From the NCBI GenBank assembly GCA_013138735.1, contig WTCE01000064.1:1-51120 (forward strand): a stretch of 51,120 bases of DNA, written 5' to 3'. The notes below the pieces were generated by a model. It did no database searches. It saw only the letters and a list, made by a program, of their open reading frames with translations, and was not told the DNA's origin. Of the stretch, positions 17,533-26,317 are shown piece by piece. Position 1 is the first letter of the stretch. Every line of letters starts with the position of its first letter. This DNA comes from Crocinitomix sp. (GTDB lineage: Bacteria > Bacteroidota > Bacteroidia > Flavobacteriales_D > Crocinitomicaceae). Made by a program: the position numbers and the translations under genes.

Positions 17533-17725
17533 ACAAAGGTCTTCACAAAACCCTACAGATAAATATGTACAATAAAAAAGGACGAAGTATTCCAAATCTA
17601 GCTACGCTAATTTCAGTCTCAACATTCCGTGTGCTCGTGTCGCAGGATTACATCCCAAAAGCTTTCGGGACCAGCGAAACAAGCCTTATCCTTAGCTATG
17701 AAAATGATCGAAGCACCATGCTCAG

Positions 17726-17760
17726 TTCAAGAACACTGAGGCTCTCGAAGTGCTCTTGAA
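17726..17760. repeat. 35-bp imperfect palindrome, copy 1
   Basis: TTCAAGAACACT at the left pairs with AGTGCTCTTGAA at the right, around GAGGCTCTCGA. A second copy, differing at one base, lies at 30545-30579. Both are intergenic. This is a REP-like dispersed element. Confidence 0.7.
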
Positions 17761-17770
17761 CATACCTCAT

Positions 17771-17806
17771 AAAAAAGGCTGTCAAGTAAAACTTAACAGC
17801 CTTTTT
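17771..17806 (-). terminator. Bidirectional terminator after the PNGase-like gene
   Basis: AAAAAAGGCTGT (17771-17782) pairs with ACAGCCTTTTT (17796-17806), with further pairing of AAGT/ACTT inside. On the minus strand it ends in a T tract 26 bp after the stop of the 17832-21281 gene; it could also stop plus-strand transcripts. Confidence 0.75.
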
Positions 17807-17831
17807 AAAGTAAGTAGTAAAAAGTAAATCG

Positions 17832-20800
17832 TTACTGAATCACAATCCGTTTTGTAACAGCTCTATTGTCTGAGACTACACGAATCATATAAACACCTTC
17901 TGATAAGTTTTGTAAGTTCAATTGGCGTTGCATATAACCATCAGCAGTCATGTCTGTGATAGATTCTGTATAAACAATAGCGCCCACTTCATTATAAACT
18001 TCTAATAAAATATCATCCCCAATAAAATTGTCAAGCGTTAAATTGAATTCGCCGTTATTTGGATTTGGATAAACTTCAATATTGTAATTTGCTTTTTCTT
18101 CTTCATCTAAACCAACTGCAAATCCAACACTGAATGAGTATTTAATATAGTGTCCAAAATCTGGACTAAAAGCCTCAATCATTCCACCACCAACTTCTCT
18201 CAAACGTAAAAAACCGTTTGTTTCATCTGTAGCAGCCCAGAAACTTAAACCATCATGATCGCTATCATACAGTTCTAAAGTATAACAACCTGTTTCTAAT
18301 AACATAGTGTCTTTATATTCCGTCTCATTATCTAAAGATGTTCTTGAATAAACAATGTCACCGTTTTGATCCTTCAAATAGATTTGATTCTCAGCCGCCT
18401 TATTATTGGTCTTAAACCAAATAAAGAACGGTTCGTTAATCACTGGAGAAGCTTCAAAGTTTACACGATAAATATCGTTGTTTGCATATTCATCCATTCC
18501 GCCATTTGGTTCTCTTACACGCGCATTAAAGGTTAATTTACCTTCAAAATCAGCCCACCATTCTGGTGTTACTGGAACTTCAACCATTTCTTCTTCTAAA
18601 AAGGCTAAATCTCCTGTCCAATCAATCGTCAATACATTGTCAAAACCACCAATCCAAACATCAATCTTACAAGCTGTTAAAGGTGTTGAACCTGTGTTTT
18701 TAATTAAAATTCTAGGATTTTGACAAGTTGGATTCCACTTGCTATAGTATTCCCATTCATTTGGATTTAATACATCAACAACAGCTGCATCCAAAGCAAA
18801 GTTAGCTTGACCGTAAGTTACCATGTGCATAGCAATTACATAGTTTCCGTTTCCTTGAGCAGGATCACCTCCCGGTACATCTTCAATGTCATAATCAATC
18901 ATTGCTGTACTACCAGGCGTTACAAATGGCGTCAAATCAAATTCATGTTCTTCAACAATATCACCAGGACACCATCCTTCACGCGCATATGGCCATGTTC
19001 CGCCTTGACTAATGTTAGGGTTGTCGCCACATTCATCTTCTTGCCAAATCTCCCAAGTATCTCTCAATACACCATCAACTAATAATTCATGATCTCTTCC
19101 AACTCCAAAGCCCCACTCGCAACAGTTGTTACTTCCGTTGTGTCCGTGTCCTGTTATTCTAGAACGTACTTTAAACATGTCTCCCGCTGGATCTAAATCA
19201 ACCTCAGTTGCAGATAGGTTTACATCATCATCCAAGTTCTTGTATAAGAAACTTCCACGACCATTCCATAAACGCTCAACGCCTAATACATCTCTCGGAG
19301 GTGTTCCTTCAATAAATCGGAATTGAATGTCAATTAACTCTTGTGTATTGTGTGCTTGAAAATCAACATCACCGCTCAATAAAGATTGGTAGTCTGTTAC
19401 ATCATAAACATAAGTAAAACCGTTCGGTCCTAAATCAAAACCAATTCCATAAGGTGTAATAAATCGACCTATTTCATATTGATCAATTATTTCATAGGGC
19501 AGTTCATAGTAAACAATAGCCTCGTTTGTTAACGTCACATCTGCTTCGTGCCATGTTGAATCAATTGCGTTTCCTTCAAAATCATAAGTGTAGCTATATC
19601 CATCTGGCGTTTGATGCGTAATGTCAACGATTGTGAATTTTCTACCATTCACTTCTTGTTTAATAATATCAATTGGATTCACCATAACAGAATCCACAAT
19701 TAAAACTGAATCCAGTTCACTTGTAAAAGCTCCTTGAACAAAAGTAATGTTGGGCCTGCTAGTACTTGTTTCAAATCCTGCTTGAGATCCTTCATAGAAT
19801 TGAATCATTGACGTGGTGTTCATCATAGCGTCTCTTCCGTTGCCAGATTTATCCGCAATTGTCGGAATTTCATCAAAATCATAATAAGTTACCAAGTCAG
19901 CAAAGTTCGGATGTCCGCCATCTACTTTTTGATTCATCCAAGATGCAATTGTTACTTCATCCAACTCAACATCCCAAATTCTAAACTCATCTAATTTACC
20001 AGACCAAGAATTGCCAAGGTTTTTATTCGCTCCTAAAATAAAGCGATTGATTTCGCCAACTTCTCTGTTTTTATCTGTTCCTGTAAACCATAAAACGCCG
20101 TCCACATAAATATTCATGATCCCAGAAGGACCATTTTTTGTAAATGCCCAATGATGCCAATTGCCTTCAAATTCTGCTTCTGTCGCCAATTTATCAATTC
20201 TATCATTTCCACTTCCTGCACCAGCGTCCCAATAAACGCGACTATTTGACCAAGGGAAGTGAATATTTAATTGTCTATTTGTTAAACTATCTGATGCTTC
20301 TAATAAAGAGGTGTTAACCGGTAAATAATCTTCATTACCATTGGCCCAAAACGAAATCGTAATTTCATCCCCAAAATCATAGTCACTCAATTCAAGCTGT
20401 GCCCATTGACCAGCATCCACATTCAAATAACCCAATTTTTCATTTGTTGTCACAACAGAATTGTAACCAGTTACGGTAGCAGATAGCGTATTATCGCTTC
20501 CACCTGCTTCGCCATTCTCGAACGAAATGTCCATTAGAATATCCGAAGCTCCATCATAAGCGAAGGGATAAGTTAAATCTAATGTATTTGAACCAGTAGC
20601 TAAAAACGAAGTGTTTCTATCGTATACTACTGTCCAATCAGCCTCGTCAAAACTGGTAACTTCACCAGCTGTTGTATGTTTCATTCTTACTGTTAAATGC
20701 CCCATTGAAGTTCCAAGGTCGGTAACGTCAAAACGAAGTTTAGCGATATCGCCAGCGCCCATTCCAGTTCCTGTTAATTCTGCATTTTGCCAAAGAATTT

Positions 20801-21281
20801 GACTGCGTTGAGTTTGGTTTGTAGTTCCAAATGGCGCATTACTACTTGCTGCACCAACTCCTAAAGAATAATTGGTATCTGCTTCAGAAGTATAAGTAAT
20901 GAATTTTTCATAGTTCTGGTAATAATGATAGTAGGGGTCATAAACATATGAAACCGTTTCTGGCATTTCGCCATTCACGATTAAACGTTGTGAATTCACC
21001 TCATTCGAATCTAAATTACCTGTATGATCATAGATGTGAGAATAGGCTAAATAATCCCATTCGCCGCAGTTATAACCATCCCATGGTGTAAGCGGATCAC
21101 ATTTGATATTATAATACATGAGTACCTTTTCAAACTGTTTCCCATCCAATTCCGCAGGAAACGGAAAGGTAGCACGGCGTGTTGAGACAGAGTCGTACGT
21201 GAATGTTTGAACAAAAGTAGTGTCTTGACTAATACCAACATTTGCAGTTAATATCAATAAAATTGCAATTATTTTTTTCAT
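17832..21281 (-). CDS. T9SS-sorted PNGase F-like protein with an inserted LamG domain
   Basis: 1149 residues with signal peptide (1-18). Residues about 25-130 resemble the start of the F-type N-glycanase fold, with NCGEWDYLAY (Asp76 matching catalytic Asp60 of PNGase F). Residues about 285-470 are a LamG/concanavalin-like jelly roll (EITISFWANG, WHHWAFTKNG, IYVDGVLWFTG, GKLDEFRIWDVEL). The N-glycanase fold then resumes: YEIGRFITPYGIG (602-614), TDYQSLLSG, RITGHGHN...CCEWGFG (Glu722 matching Glu206), SQGGTWPYAREGWCPG (758-773). The Glu after the TPY motif in PNGase F (Glu118) is absent. A T9SS sorting domain ends the protein. The family removes Asn-linked glycans from glycoproteins; activity here is unproven. 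TATCTTTA (complement of 21303-21310) may be its -7 box. Confidence 0.8.
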   Translation of the reverse strand: MKKIIAILLILTANVGISQDTTFVQTFTYDSVSTRRATFPFPAELDGKQFEKVLMYYNIKCDPLTPWDGYNCGEWDYLAYSHIYDHTGNLDSNEVNSQRLIVNGEMPETVSYVYDPYYHYYQNYEKFITYTSEADTNYSLGVGAASSNAPFGTTNQTQRSQILWQNAELTGTGMGAGDIAKLRFDVTDLGTSMGHLTVRMKHTTAGEVTSFDEADWTVVYDRNTSFLATGSNTLDLTYPFAYDGASDILMDISFENGEAGGSDNTLSATVTGYNSVVTTNEKLGYLNVDAGQWAQLELSDYDFGDEITISFWANGNEDYLPVNTSLLEASDSLTNRQLNIHFPWSNSRVYWDAGAGSGNDRIDKLATEAEFEGNWHHWAFTKNGPSGIMNIYVDGVLWFTGTDKNREVGEINRFILGANKNLGNSWSGKLDEFRIWDVELDEVTIASWMNQKVDGGHPNFADLVTYYDFDEIPTIADKSGNGRDAMMNTTSMIQFYEGSQAGFETSTSRPNITFVQGAFTSELDSVLIVDSVMVNPIDIIKQEVNGRKFTIVDITHQTPDGYSYTYDFEGNAIDSTWHEADVTLTNEAIVYYELPYEIIDQYEIGRFITPYGIGFDLGPNGFTYVYDVTDYQSLLSGDVDFQAHNTQELIDIQFRFIEGTPPRDVLGVERLWNGRGSFLYKNLDDDVNLSATEVDLDPAGDMFKVRSRITGHGHNGSNNCCEWGFGVGRDHELLVDGVLRDTWEIWQEDECGDNPNISQGGTWPYAREGWCPGDIVEEHEFDLTPFVTPGSTAMIDYDIEDVPGGDPAQGNGNYVIAMHMVTYGQANFALDAAVVDVLNPNEWEYYSKWNPTCQNPRILIKNTGSTPLTACKIDVWIGGFDNVLTIDWTGDLAFLEEEMVEVPVTPEWWADFEGKLTFNARVREPNGGMDEYANNDIYRVNFEASPVINEPFFIWFKTNNKAAENQIYLKDQNGDIVYSRTSLDNETEYKDTMLLETGCYTLELYDSDHDGLSFWAATDETNGFLRLREVGGGMIEAFSPDFGHYIKYSFSVGFAVGLDEEEKANYNIEVYPNPNNGEFNLTLDNFIGDDILLEVYNEVGAIVYTESITDMTADGYMQRQLNLQNLSEGVYMIRVVSDNRAVTKRIVIQ

Positions 21282-21302
21282 TTTATAAAGAGTTGTATCG
21301 GG

Positions 21303-21310
21303 TAAAGATA
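21303..21310 (-). promoter_or_regulatory. Candidate -7 box TATCTTTA, minus strand
   Basis: On the minus strand TATCTTTA matches TAnnTTTG at 7 of 8 positions, 21 bp before the ATG of the PNGase-like gene. Confidence 0.3.
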
Positions 21311-21384
21311 GGCTATTTAAAACGATTTAAAAAACGAAAAATGGATTAGAGTTGGATTTTCAAACCCGTAAGTTAAGTGCTACT

Positions 21385-21549
21385 TAGTGCTTGGTCGGAA
21401 ATAGACGAATTTTTACAAATCAAATAAATTTTGAGAAATAGTTTTCGTTATTTCTTTAGGAGATGCCTAAGCATCAGACGACAAGAAAAAACGGAAAATA
21501 GACTCAAAAGAATTGCTTTTAATTTTGGTGTATTTCCGACCAGGCACTA
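21385..21549. mobile_element. MITE-like element with 19-bp terminal inverted repeats
   Basis: TAGTGCTTGGTCGGAAATA (21385-21403) and the complement of 21531-21549 (TAGTGCCTGGTCGGAAATA) are inverted repeats differing at one base. They enclose 127 bp of non-coding, AT-rich sequence with no open frame. The size (165 bp) and structure fit a non-autonomous miniature element. The right repeat ends inside the DUF423 gene's final codon and supplies its TAG stop (21547-21549). No parent transposase is in the window, and a target duplication is not clear. Confidence 0.55.
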
Positions 21550-21927
21550 CTTACTTCGGCCGATTTGAATGACGAAAATCGTCCAGCCAATTATCATGCT
21601 TAAACCTCCAATAGGCACAATCATTGCCGCGGGTCTTAAACTGGGAATGATTTCATGCAAAGAATAGAGATAAATGCAACCTGAGAATATGATTACGCCG
21701 AGTAAATTAAACAGATAAAACCATTTTAGATTAAAAGGAACTCGTTCCGCATTAAAACCAACGGCTAATAAACCTAAGCCAACATAAAATTGATATTTAA
21801 CACCTTTTTCAAATGTTTCAATGAGACTTGCACTAATCACATCTTCTAACGCATGCGCTGCCATAGCGCCTAGAATAATTCCTAGAAGAACAAAAATACC
21901 ACCTGTTAAAACTATTTTTTTTGACAT
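21547..21927 (-). CDS. DUF423 family membrane protein
   Basis: 126 residues with four predicted membrane helices. The N-terminus ILTGG-like (KIVLTGGIFVLLGIILGAMAAHAL), then FEKGVKYQFYVGLGLLAVG, FYLFNLLGVIIFSGCIYLYSL and MIVPIGGLSMIIGWTIFVI are the ordered DUF423/YgdD motifs. The family is widespread and its function unknown. The length is usual for the family, so the C-terminus is essentially intact, although its stop codon lies within the terminal repeat of the adjacent MITE-like element. It has no operon partners. Confidence 0.88.
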   Translation of the reverse strand: MSKKIVLTGGIFVLLGIILGAMAAHALEDVISASLIETFEKGVKYQFYVGLGLLAVGFNAERVPFNLKWFYLFNLLGVIIFSGCIYLYSLHEIIPSLRPAAMIVPIGGLSMIIGWTIFVIQIGRSK

Positions 21928-21998
21928 AAAAAAGGAATGCTACTAGTGCATCCCTAAAATTAAGTATTGTAATCGATAAATCTATTCCCGATCGGACA

Positions 21999-22444
21999 TT
22001 ATTTAGTTTCTGTCCATAGCGTCAGGTGTTTGAGCGAGTCCGCCTGAGGCGGACGAGTTCAAGGCTTGTACAGTCCAGAAATTGTGCGCTTATATTTGTA
22101 AAAAATCAATTTATGGGCAAGCATAACGCCGAAATCGGATTTTATAGACAAGTGTTATTTAGAGGCTGCCCATAGTCAGGTGTTTGAGCTAGAAAGTTTG
22201 AGTTCAAGGCTTGTGCAGTCCAAAGATTGTGCGTTTACATTTGTGAAAAATCAATTTATGGGCAAGCATAATGCCTAAATCTGATTTTATAGACAAGTGT
22301 TATTTAGAGGCTGCCCATAGTCAGGTGTTTGAGCTAGAAAGTTTGAGTTCAAGGCTTGTGCAGTCCAGAAATTGTGCGTTTACATTTGTAAAAAATCAAT
22401 TTATGGGCAAGCATAACGCCGAAATCGGACTTTATAGACAAACA
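21999..22444. repeat. Three tandem copies of a 145-bp unit
   Basis: Copies begin at 21999, 22155 and 22300, each with TTATTTAG followed by a CTGYCCATAG block, CAGGTGTTTGAG, GAGTTCAAGGCTTGT, and ATTTATGGGCAAGCATAA. Copies 2 and 3 are 145 bp with few differences. Copy 1 is 156 bp because it carries the palindrome GTCCGCCTGAGGCGGAC (22038-22054) where the others have TAGAAAGTTT. The array ends at the base before the stop codon of the DUF4476 gene. The period is not a multiple of three and no frame runs through all copies. Confidence 0.85.
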
Positions 22445-23536
22445 CTATTTTGAAAGAATAAATTTTTCTAATGCCTCCTTATCATCCGAAAAAGTAAAGA
22501 CCTCCATTAGTTGATGATAATCGCTTTGATTCATGCAATTGGTATGTGCCGCTTTAATGAATTCCATTTTATTATCATCAAAACTAAATAATTGACTAAT
22601 CGTTTTAATTTGATCTACGGTCATGCATTTTTCGGCAGCTATCAATTTTGCAATACGTAATTTATCATCAGGAAATGCTTCATTGCTTATTTGAGCTGTT
22701 ATTTCTTGCATGTCTTGATCAGTCGTACCGCAACCAGATTCCATTGTCATGGTCATATCGTCATCTGTATAAATATTTCCATCTGATCCAACAGTCGTTG
22801 TTTCTTCAAATTGACTTGTAACGCCATTATTATCAGAACTTGTAACAGTTGACGATTCCTCAGAATGTGTTGTCACACCGTTAATTGTAGTTGTACTAGA
22901 TGAGCTTGTTGTAGTTGTTTCGGTGGACGTAGAAGTAACAACTGCGCCACCATTTCCATCTCCACTTTCTGTCACATTTCCTTGAATGCTAATATTTGCA
23001 CCCATGCCATTTTCGGTTAAATTAATGTCAATACTCACGTTTTCAGAATTGCCGTTTTGATTTGTAGAAGTACTCGTTGTTGTGGTACTTGTTGATCCGT
23101 TTGTGGATGTATTTACATTTCCACCAGAAGTGGTCACGGTATTCGTGTTTTCAGGGAGATCGCTATTGTGATAAACAACATTCACTTGGTCTTGCACTGC
23201 TGGTGCTGTCCCTAATGCAGATTCTGAATAATAACGTAATTTATATTTTCCTTTTTTCTCAATTATTCGGTAAGTGACCAAGGTGTCTTTTTTAACACCA
23301 ATGTTCTTTTCAAGATTGAAGGATTTGTCTTCCGCAATTATTCTACAACTGTAGTACGACTCCGATAATCCCGAAACTTTTACATTGTTCTGTGCCTCCG
23401 TATTCTGGCGAATTCCGTTTAATACAACGAAGAATTTTTTTCCTGTATTCGAATAAAAAGTGGCATCTCCAGTACGCTGTGCAAAGATCGTCAGGCATGA
23501 GAATAAAAAGGTTAGTAATAGAAGTTGTCGTTTCAT
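22445..23536 (-). CDS. Exported DUF4476 protein with a Ser/Thr-rich linker
   Basis: 363 residues. The signal peptide is at about 1-19 (LLLLTFLFSCLTIFAQ). An N-terminal beta-rich domain of about 100 residues follows (FYSNTGKKFFVVLNGIRQN, YYSCRIIAED). A long low-complexity linker of Ser, Thr, Asn and Gly spans about 130-265. The C-terminal 95 residues are DUF4476: ITAQISNEAFPDDKLRIAKL, MTVDQIKTISQLFSFDDNKM, YHQLMEVFTFSDDKEALEKF, with helical repeats. DUF4476 occurs in many Bacteroidota exported proteins and its role is unknown. The gene ends exactly at the tandem repeat array. Confidence 0.8.
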   Translation of the reverse strand: MKRQLLLLTFLFSCLTIFAQRTGDATFYSNTGKKFFVVLNGIRQNTEAQNNVKVSGLSESYYSCRIIAEDKSFNLEKNIGVKKDTLVTYRIIEKKGKYKLRYYSESALGTAPAVQDQVNVVYHNSDLPENTNTVTTSGGNVNTSTNGSTSTTTTSTSTNQNGNSENVSIDINLTENGMGANISIQGNVTESGDGNGGAVVTSTSTETTTTSSSSTTTINGVTTHSEESSTVTSSDNNGVTSQFEETTTVGSDGNIYTDDDMTMTMESGCGTTDQDMQEITAQISNEAFPDDKLRIAKLIAAEKCMTVDQIKTISQLFSFDDNKMEFIKAAHTNCMNQSDYHQLMEVFTFSDDKEALEKFILSK

Positions 23537-23629
23537 GTTTTCTTAGTTTATAGTACTTTGTTTTATAATTAATCTATGACTCGAACACTAAGTCTGCGCG
23601 TAGTGCAGGAAAATCGAAGTGTTGTTCGC

Positions 23630-25285
23630 CTAATTAGATAGTAAATTTGCGGCATTTTCTTTTGCGGCTTGCGTAATCTCCTCACCACTTATCATGCCAG
23701 CTAAAACCTCTATTCGTTCATTGGCAGTAATTGCTTGAACATAAGTATTCGTTTTATCAGCAGTTGATTGTTTTGAAACATGTAAATGCGCTTTTCCTTT
23801 ACCTGCCACTTGTGCCAAATGCGTAATGGCAATGACCTGAATTTTTTTGCCCATATTTTCAAATTCAACAGCCATTTTAGAAGCCACTTCGCCCGAAACA
23901 CCTGTGTCAATTTCATCAAATATTAAGGTAGGCAGGTTTTTCTTTTCAGATAAAATGGATAAAACAACGAGCATTAACCGTGACAATTCTCCGCCAGAAG
24001 CAACTTTCTTTATGGAAGAAAAGGCACCTCCTAAGTTCGTTTTGAATAAATAGTCAATTTGGTCTAAACCGTTAGCGCTCAATCTATCTTTCTCCGTCAA
24101 TTCAATTTTTAACTCGGCATTTGGCATAGCCAAGTTGTTTAAACGCATTTTGATTTCTTGCTCTAATTTTCTAGTCGCAGCTTTTCGTTTATTTTGAATT
24201 GTTTTTGCTTCTGCATTTAATTCTTTTTTAAGTCCGCTAATTTCTTTCTCTAGCCTGCTGATGTCGTTTTCTAACGAAGCGATAGCTTCTAAATCGTTGC
24301 TAATCGATTCTTGTAGTGCCACGAGTTGGGCCACTTCAGTTAGATTATGCTTAAACGAGAGGTTGTTGAATTGCTCCAATTGTTCTTTAACAACAATCGC
24401 TTCTTCTTCGGTGTATAAGTCGTCGTCATTACTATTGCCAACTTCGGATTCAATATCATCCAATTCAATTTTTAAACTCCAAAGCCTTGCGGATATATCA
24501 GCAAAACTAGGATCAAATTGTTTCAGTTCATCAAAGGTCTCAATGAGTGTTTTAATTCCAATAGCTGGTGAAAATGAATCGTTTTCAAAAATGGATTGCG
24601 CAAATTTAATGGCCGTTTGAATTTTCTCGGCGTTTTCAATCTTCGCCGATTTTTGTTTCAGTTCTTCTAAATTAATTTTTGCCAAATTGGCCGTTTCAAG
24701 CTCTGTTAAAAGAAATGCTAAATAGTCCTTTTCTTTCCGGGCTTCTTTGTCCTTAACTTGAAGTTCGATCAGTGAATTAACCTTGTTTCTATAAGAGGAA
24801 TAAGTCTTCGTATAAGCGCTTACCAATTTTTCAATTCCAGCAAAATGGTCTAGAACATCTAGCTGAAAATTGGTGTTTAATATTTGTAATGTTTGGTGTT
24901 GGGTATGAATTGAGATTAATTTTTCACCCAAATTTTTTAAAACCGATAATTGAACAGGCGTGTCATTTATAAACGCTCTTGATTTTCCAGCAGTATTAAA
25001 TTCGCGCCGAATGATGCAATTGGCTTCATAATCCAATTCATTTGCTTCAAAAAAAGCAGACAAAGCGAGTTTAGAAATATCCAATTCGGCTTCTAAAATG
25101 CATTTTTTCGCAGACTGTTTCAATACAGCAGTGTCGGCGCGTTCACCCAATAATAGATTCAATGCTTTTAATAAGATTGACTTCCCCGCTCCAGTTTCAC
25201 CAGTAATTACTGTAAACCCTTCATTTAAGGTCAGGTTTACATTTTCAATAAGGGCATAATTTGAGATATCTAATCGCTTCAGCAT
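23630..25285 (-). CDS. recN: DNA repair protein RecN
   Basis: 551 residues, the usual length. Walker A GETGAGKS is at 29-36 after MLKRLDISNYALIENVNL. A coiled-coil middle (about 160-370) joins the two ATPase halves. The ABC signature VASGGELSRLMLV and Walker B/D-loop IFDEIDTGVSGEVA lie near the C-terminus, followed by the His switch region VIAITHLAQVA. RecN is an SMC-like ATPase that acts with RecA in double-strand break repair. It is the last gene of the bamD-rpoZ-coaBC-DUF4835-recN series, but a 123-bp gap and a TACTTTTG box suggest its own promoter. Confidence 0.95.
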   Translation of the reverse strand: MLKRLDISNYALIENVNLTLNEGFTVITGETGAGKSILLKALNLLLGERADTAVLKQSAKKCILEAELDISKLALSAFFEANELDYEANCIIRREFNTAGKSRAFINDTPVQLSVLKNLGEKLISIHTQHQTLQILNTNFQLDVLDHFAGIEKLVSAYTKTYSSYRNKVNSLIELQVKDKEARKEKDYLAFLLTELETANLAKINLEELKQKSAKIENAEKIQTAIKFAQSIFENDSFSPAIGIKTLIETFDELKQFDPSFADISARLWSLKIELDDIESEVGNSNDDDLYTEEEAIVVKEQLEQFNNLSFKHNLTEVAQLVALQESISNDLEAIASLENDISRLEKEISGLKKELNAEAKTIQNKRKAATRKLEQEIKMRLNNLAMPNAELKIELTEKDRLSANGLDQIDYLFKTNLGGAFSSIKKVASGGELSRLMLVVLSILSEKKNLPTLIFDEIDTGVSGEVASKMAVEFENMGKKIQVIAITHLAQVAGKGKAHLHVSKQSTADKTNTYVQAITANERIEVLAGMISGEEITQAAKENAANLLSN

Positions 25286-25305
25286 AAGTCAGTCCGCATT
25301 TATAT

Positions 25306-25313
25306 CAAAAGTA
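25306..25313 (-). promoter_or_regulatory. Candidate -7 box TACTTTTG for recN
   Basis: On the minus strand TACTTTTG matches TAnnTTTG exactly and lies 20 bp upstream of the recN ATG, in the gap between DUF4835 and recN. Confidence 0.4.
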
Positions 25314-25408
25314 AGGAATTAAACCCGAATTATTAATGGTTTTTAGTAGGGAATAGTTGAAATAACATTCGAGAATTAAGCAGGGCTGAATTTAATTCGG
25401 ATGCGAGA

Positions 25409-26317
25409 TTAATTCAAGATTTCTTGATAGTTACTAGAGTTAACAGGATCTAGTTTTTTCAAGATACTCACAGCTGCATTCTTTTCTTTAATCTCAGATT
25501 GAGAAAAGATATTGATCAATTCGGCAGTTTTACTTGTCAAGAAAAGTTGTAAGTTCATTGATCCAGGACGTGAGCGTTGCACTTTATCAAGGCTTTGCAG
25601 TGTTTCTAGAATCTTTTTTCGACCGATAGATTGATCTGTATAAAATTGATCTAAACCTTGACGGTGATAGTTGTAATAAGCATTTCTGAGTGGGGAAAAA
25701 ACAGGTTGTAGTACATTATCAACCATCCAAAATCTATTTCTTTTTTTCGAGGCAGATGCTGACCAACCTTCATCACCAGAATTTTTTGCATTATTGGCAA
25801 TTTGTTGTGCGGATTTAAAATAAGGATCACCACCTTTTAACGAAAAACTATCATAGTCATAGCCTAAAATCATATAGGCGTAAAATGAAAGAATCGCGGA
25901 TAAATTGTCGCGGTATTGATAATTACTCATTGGTAGAATGGCAGAGTTTCGCAAGTAATTAATAGAGAAGTCAGAATCAACATGATTAAAAACAGTTGAA
26001 TTATAACTTGTATTAAAAACTGGACGTGAAGATTGCACTTGAACTTTACCTTTAAAGGTTGTTGTTGAAGGGAGATCAGTTAACGTAATTAGAATATTGC
26101 AATTAATCCGCTCTTCTATTTCAAAGATATCATTCGTCCATTTAGTGGTGTTCATGAAATCGTAAATAGCGCTTTCCAATTCAGTGAAAATTTCTTTTTC
26201 AACAGGCCCTACTTGTAAAGCTGGTGCAGGAATGATCGATACCTGACAATTCAACTCCTGAGCTGTCCCGCCCAACGTTTGAATTAACAATAACAGTATA
26301 AAAAGCGTTTTTTTCAT
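25409..26317 (-). CDS. DUF4835 family exported protein
   Basis: 302 residues with a signal peptide (about 1-19, LFILLLLIQTLGGTAQ). It has the ordered DUF4835 motifs: ELNCQVSI, LESAIYDFMNTTKWTNDIF, ERINCNILITLTDL, RPVFNTSYNSTVFNHVDSDF, LSAILSFYAYMILGYDYDSF, SLKGGDPYF and the helical C-terminus. The family is restricted to Bacteroidota and nearly always sits between coaBC and recN; the function is unknown, though co-occurrence with bamD suggests envelope work. Its ATG (26315-26317) directly abuts the coaBC stop, indicating translational coupling. Confidence 0.9.
   Translation of the reverse strand: MKKTLFILLLLIQTLGGTAQELNCQVSIIPAPALQVGPVEKEIFTELESAIYDFMNTTKWTNDIFEIEERINCNILITLTDLPSTTTFKGKVQVQSSRPVFNTSYNSTVFNHVDSDFSINYLRNSAILPMSNYQYRDNLSAILSFYAYMILGYDYDSFSLKGGDPYFKSAQQIANNAKNSGDEGWSASASKKRNRFWMVDNVLQPVFSPLRNAYYNYHRQGLDQFYTDQSIGRKKILETLQSLDKVQRSRPGSMNLQLFLTSKTAELINIFSQSEIKEKNAAVSILKKLDPVNSSNYQEILN

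Noticed and set aside
21999-22444. Possible CRISPR array
   Set aside because: The repeats are long contiguous tandem units of 145 bp without short repeats and unique spacers, and no cas genes are near.
22271-22453. 60-codon plus-strand open frame in the tandem array
   Set aside because: The frame exists only in the last copy, the unit length breaks the frame elsewhere, and it runs into the end of the converging gene.
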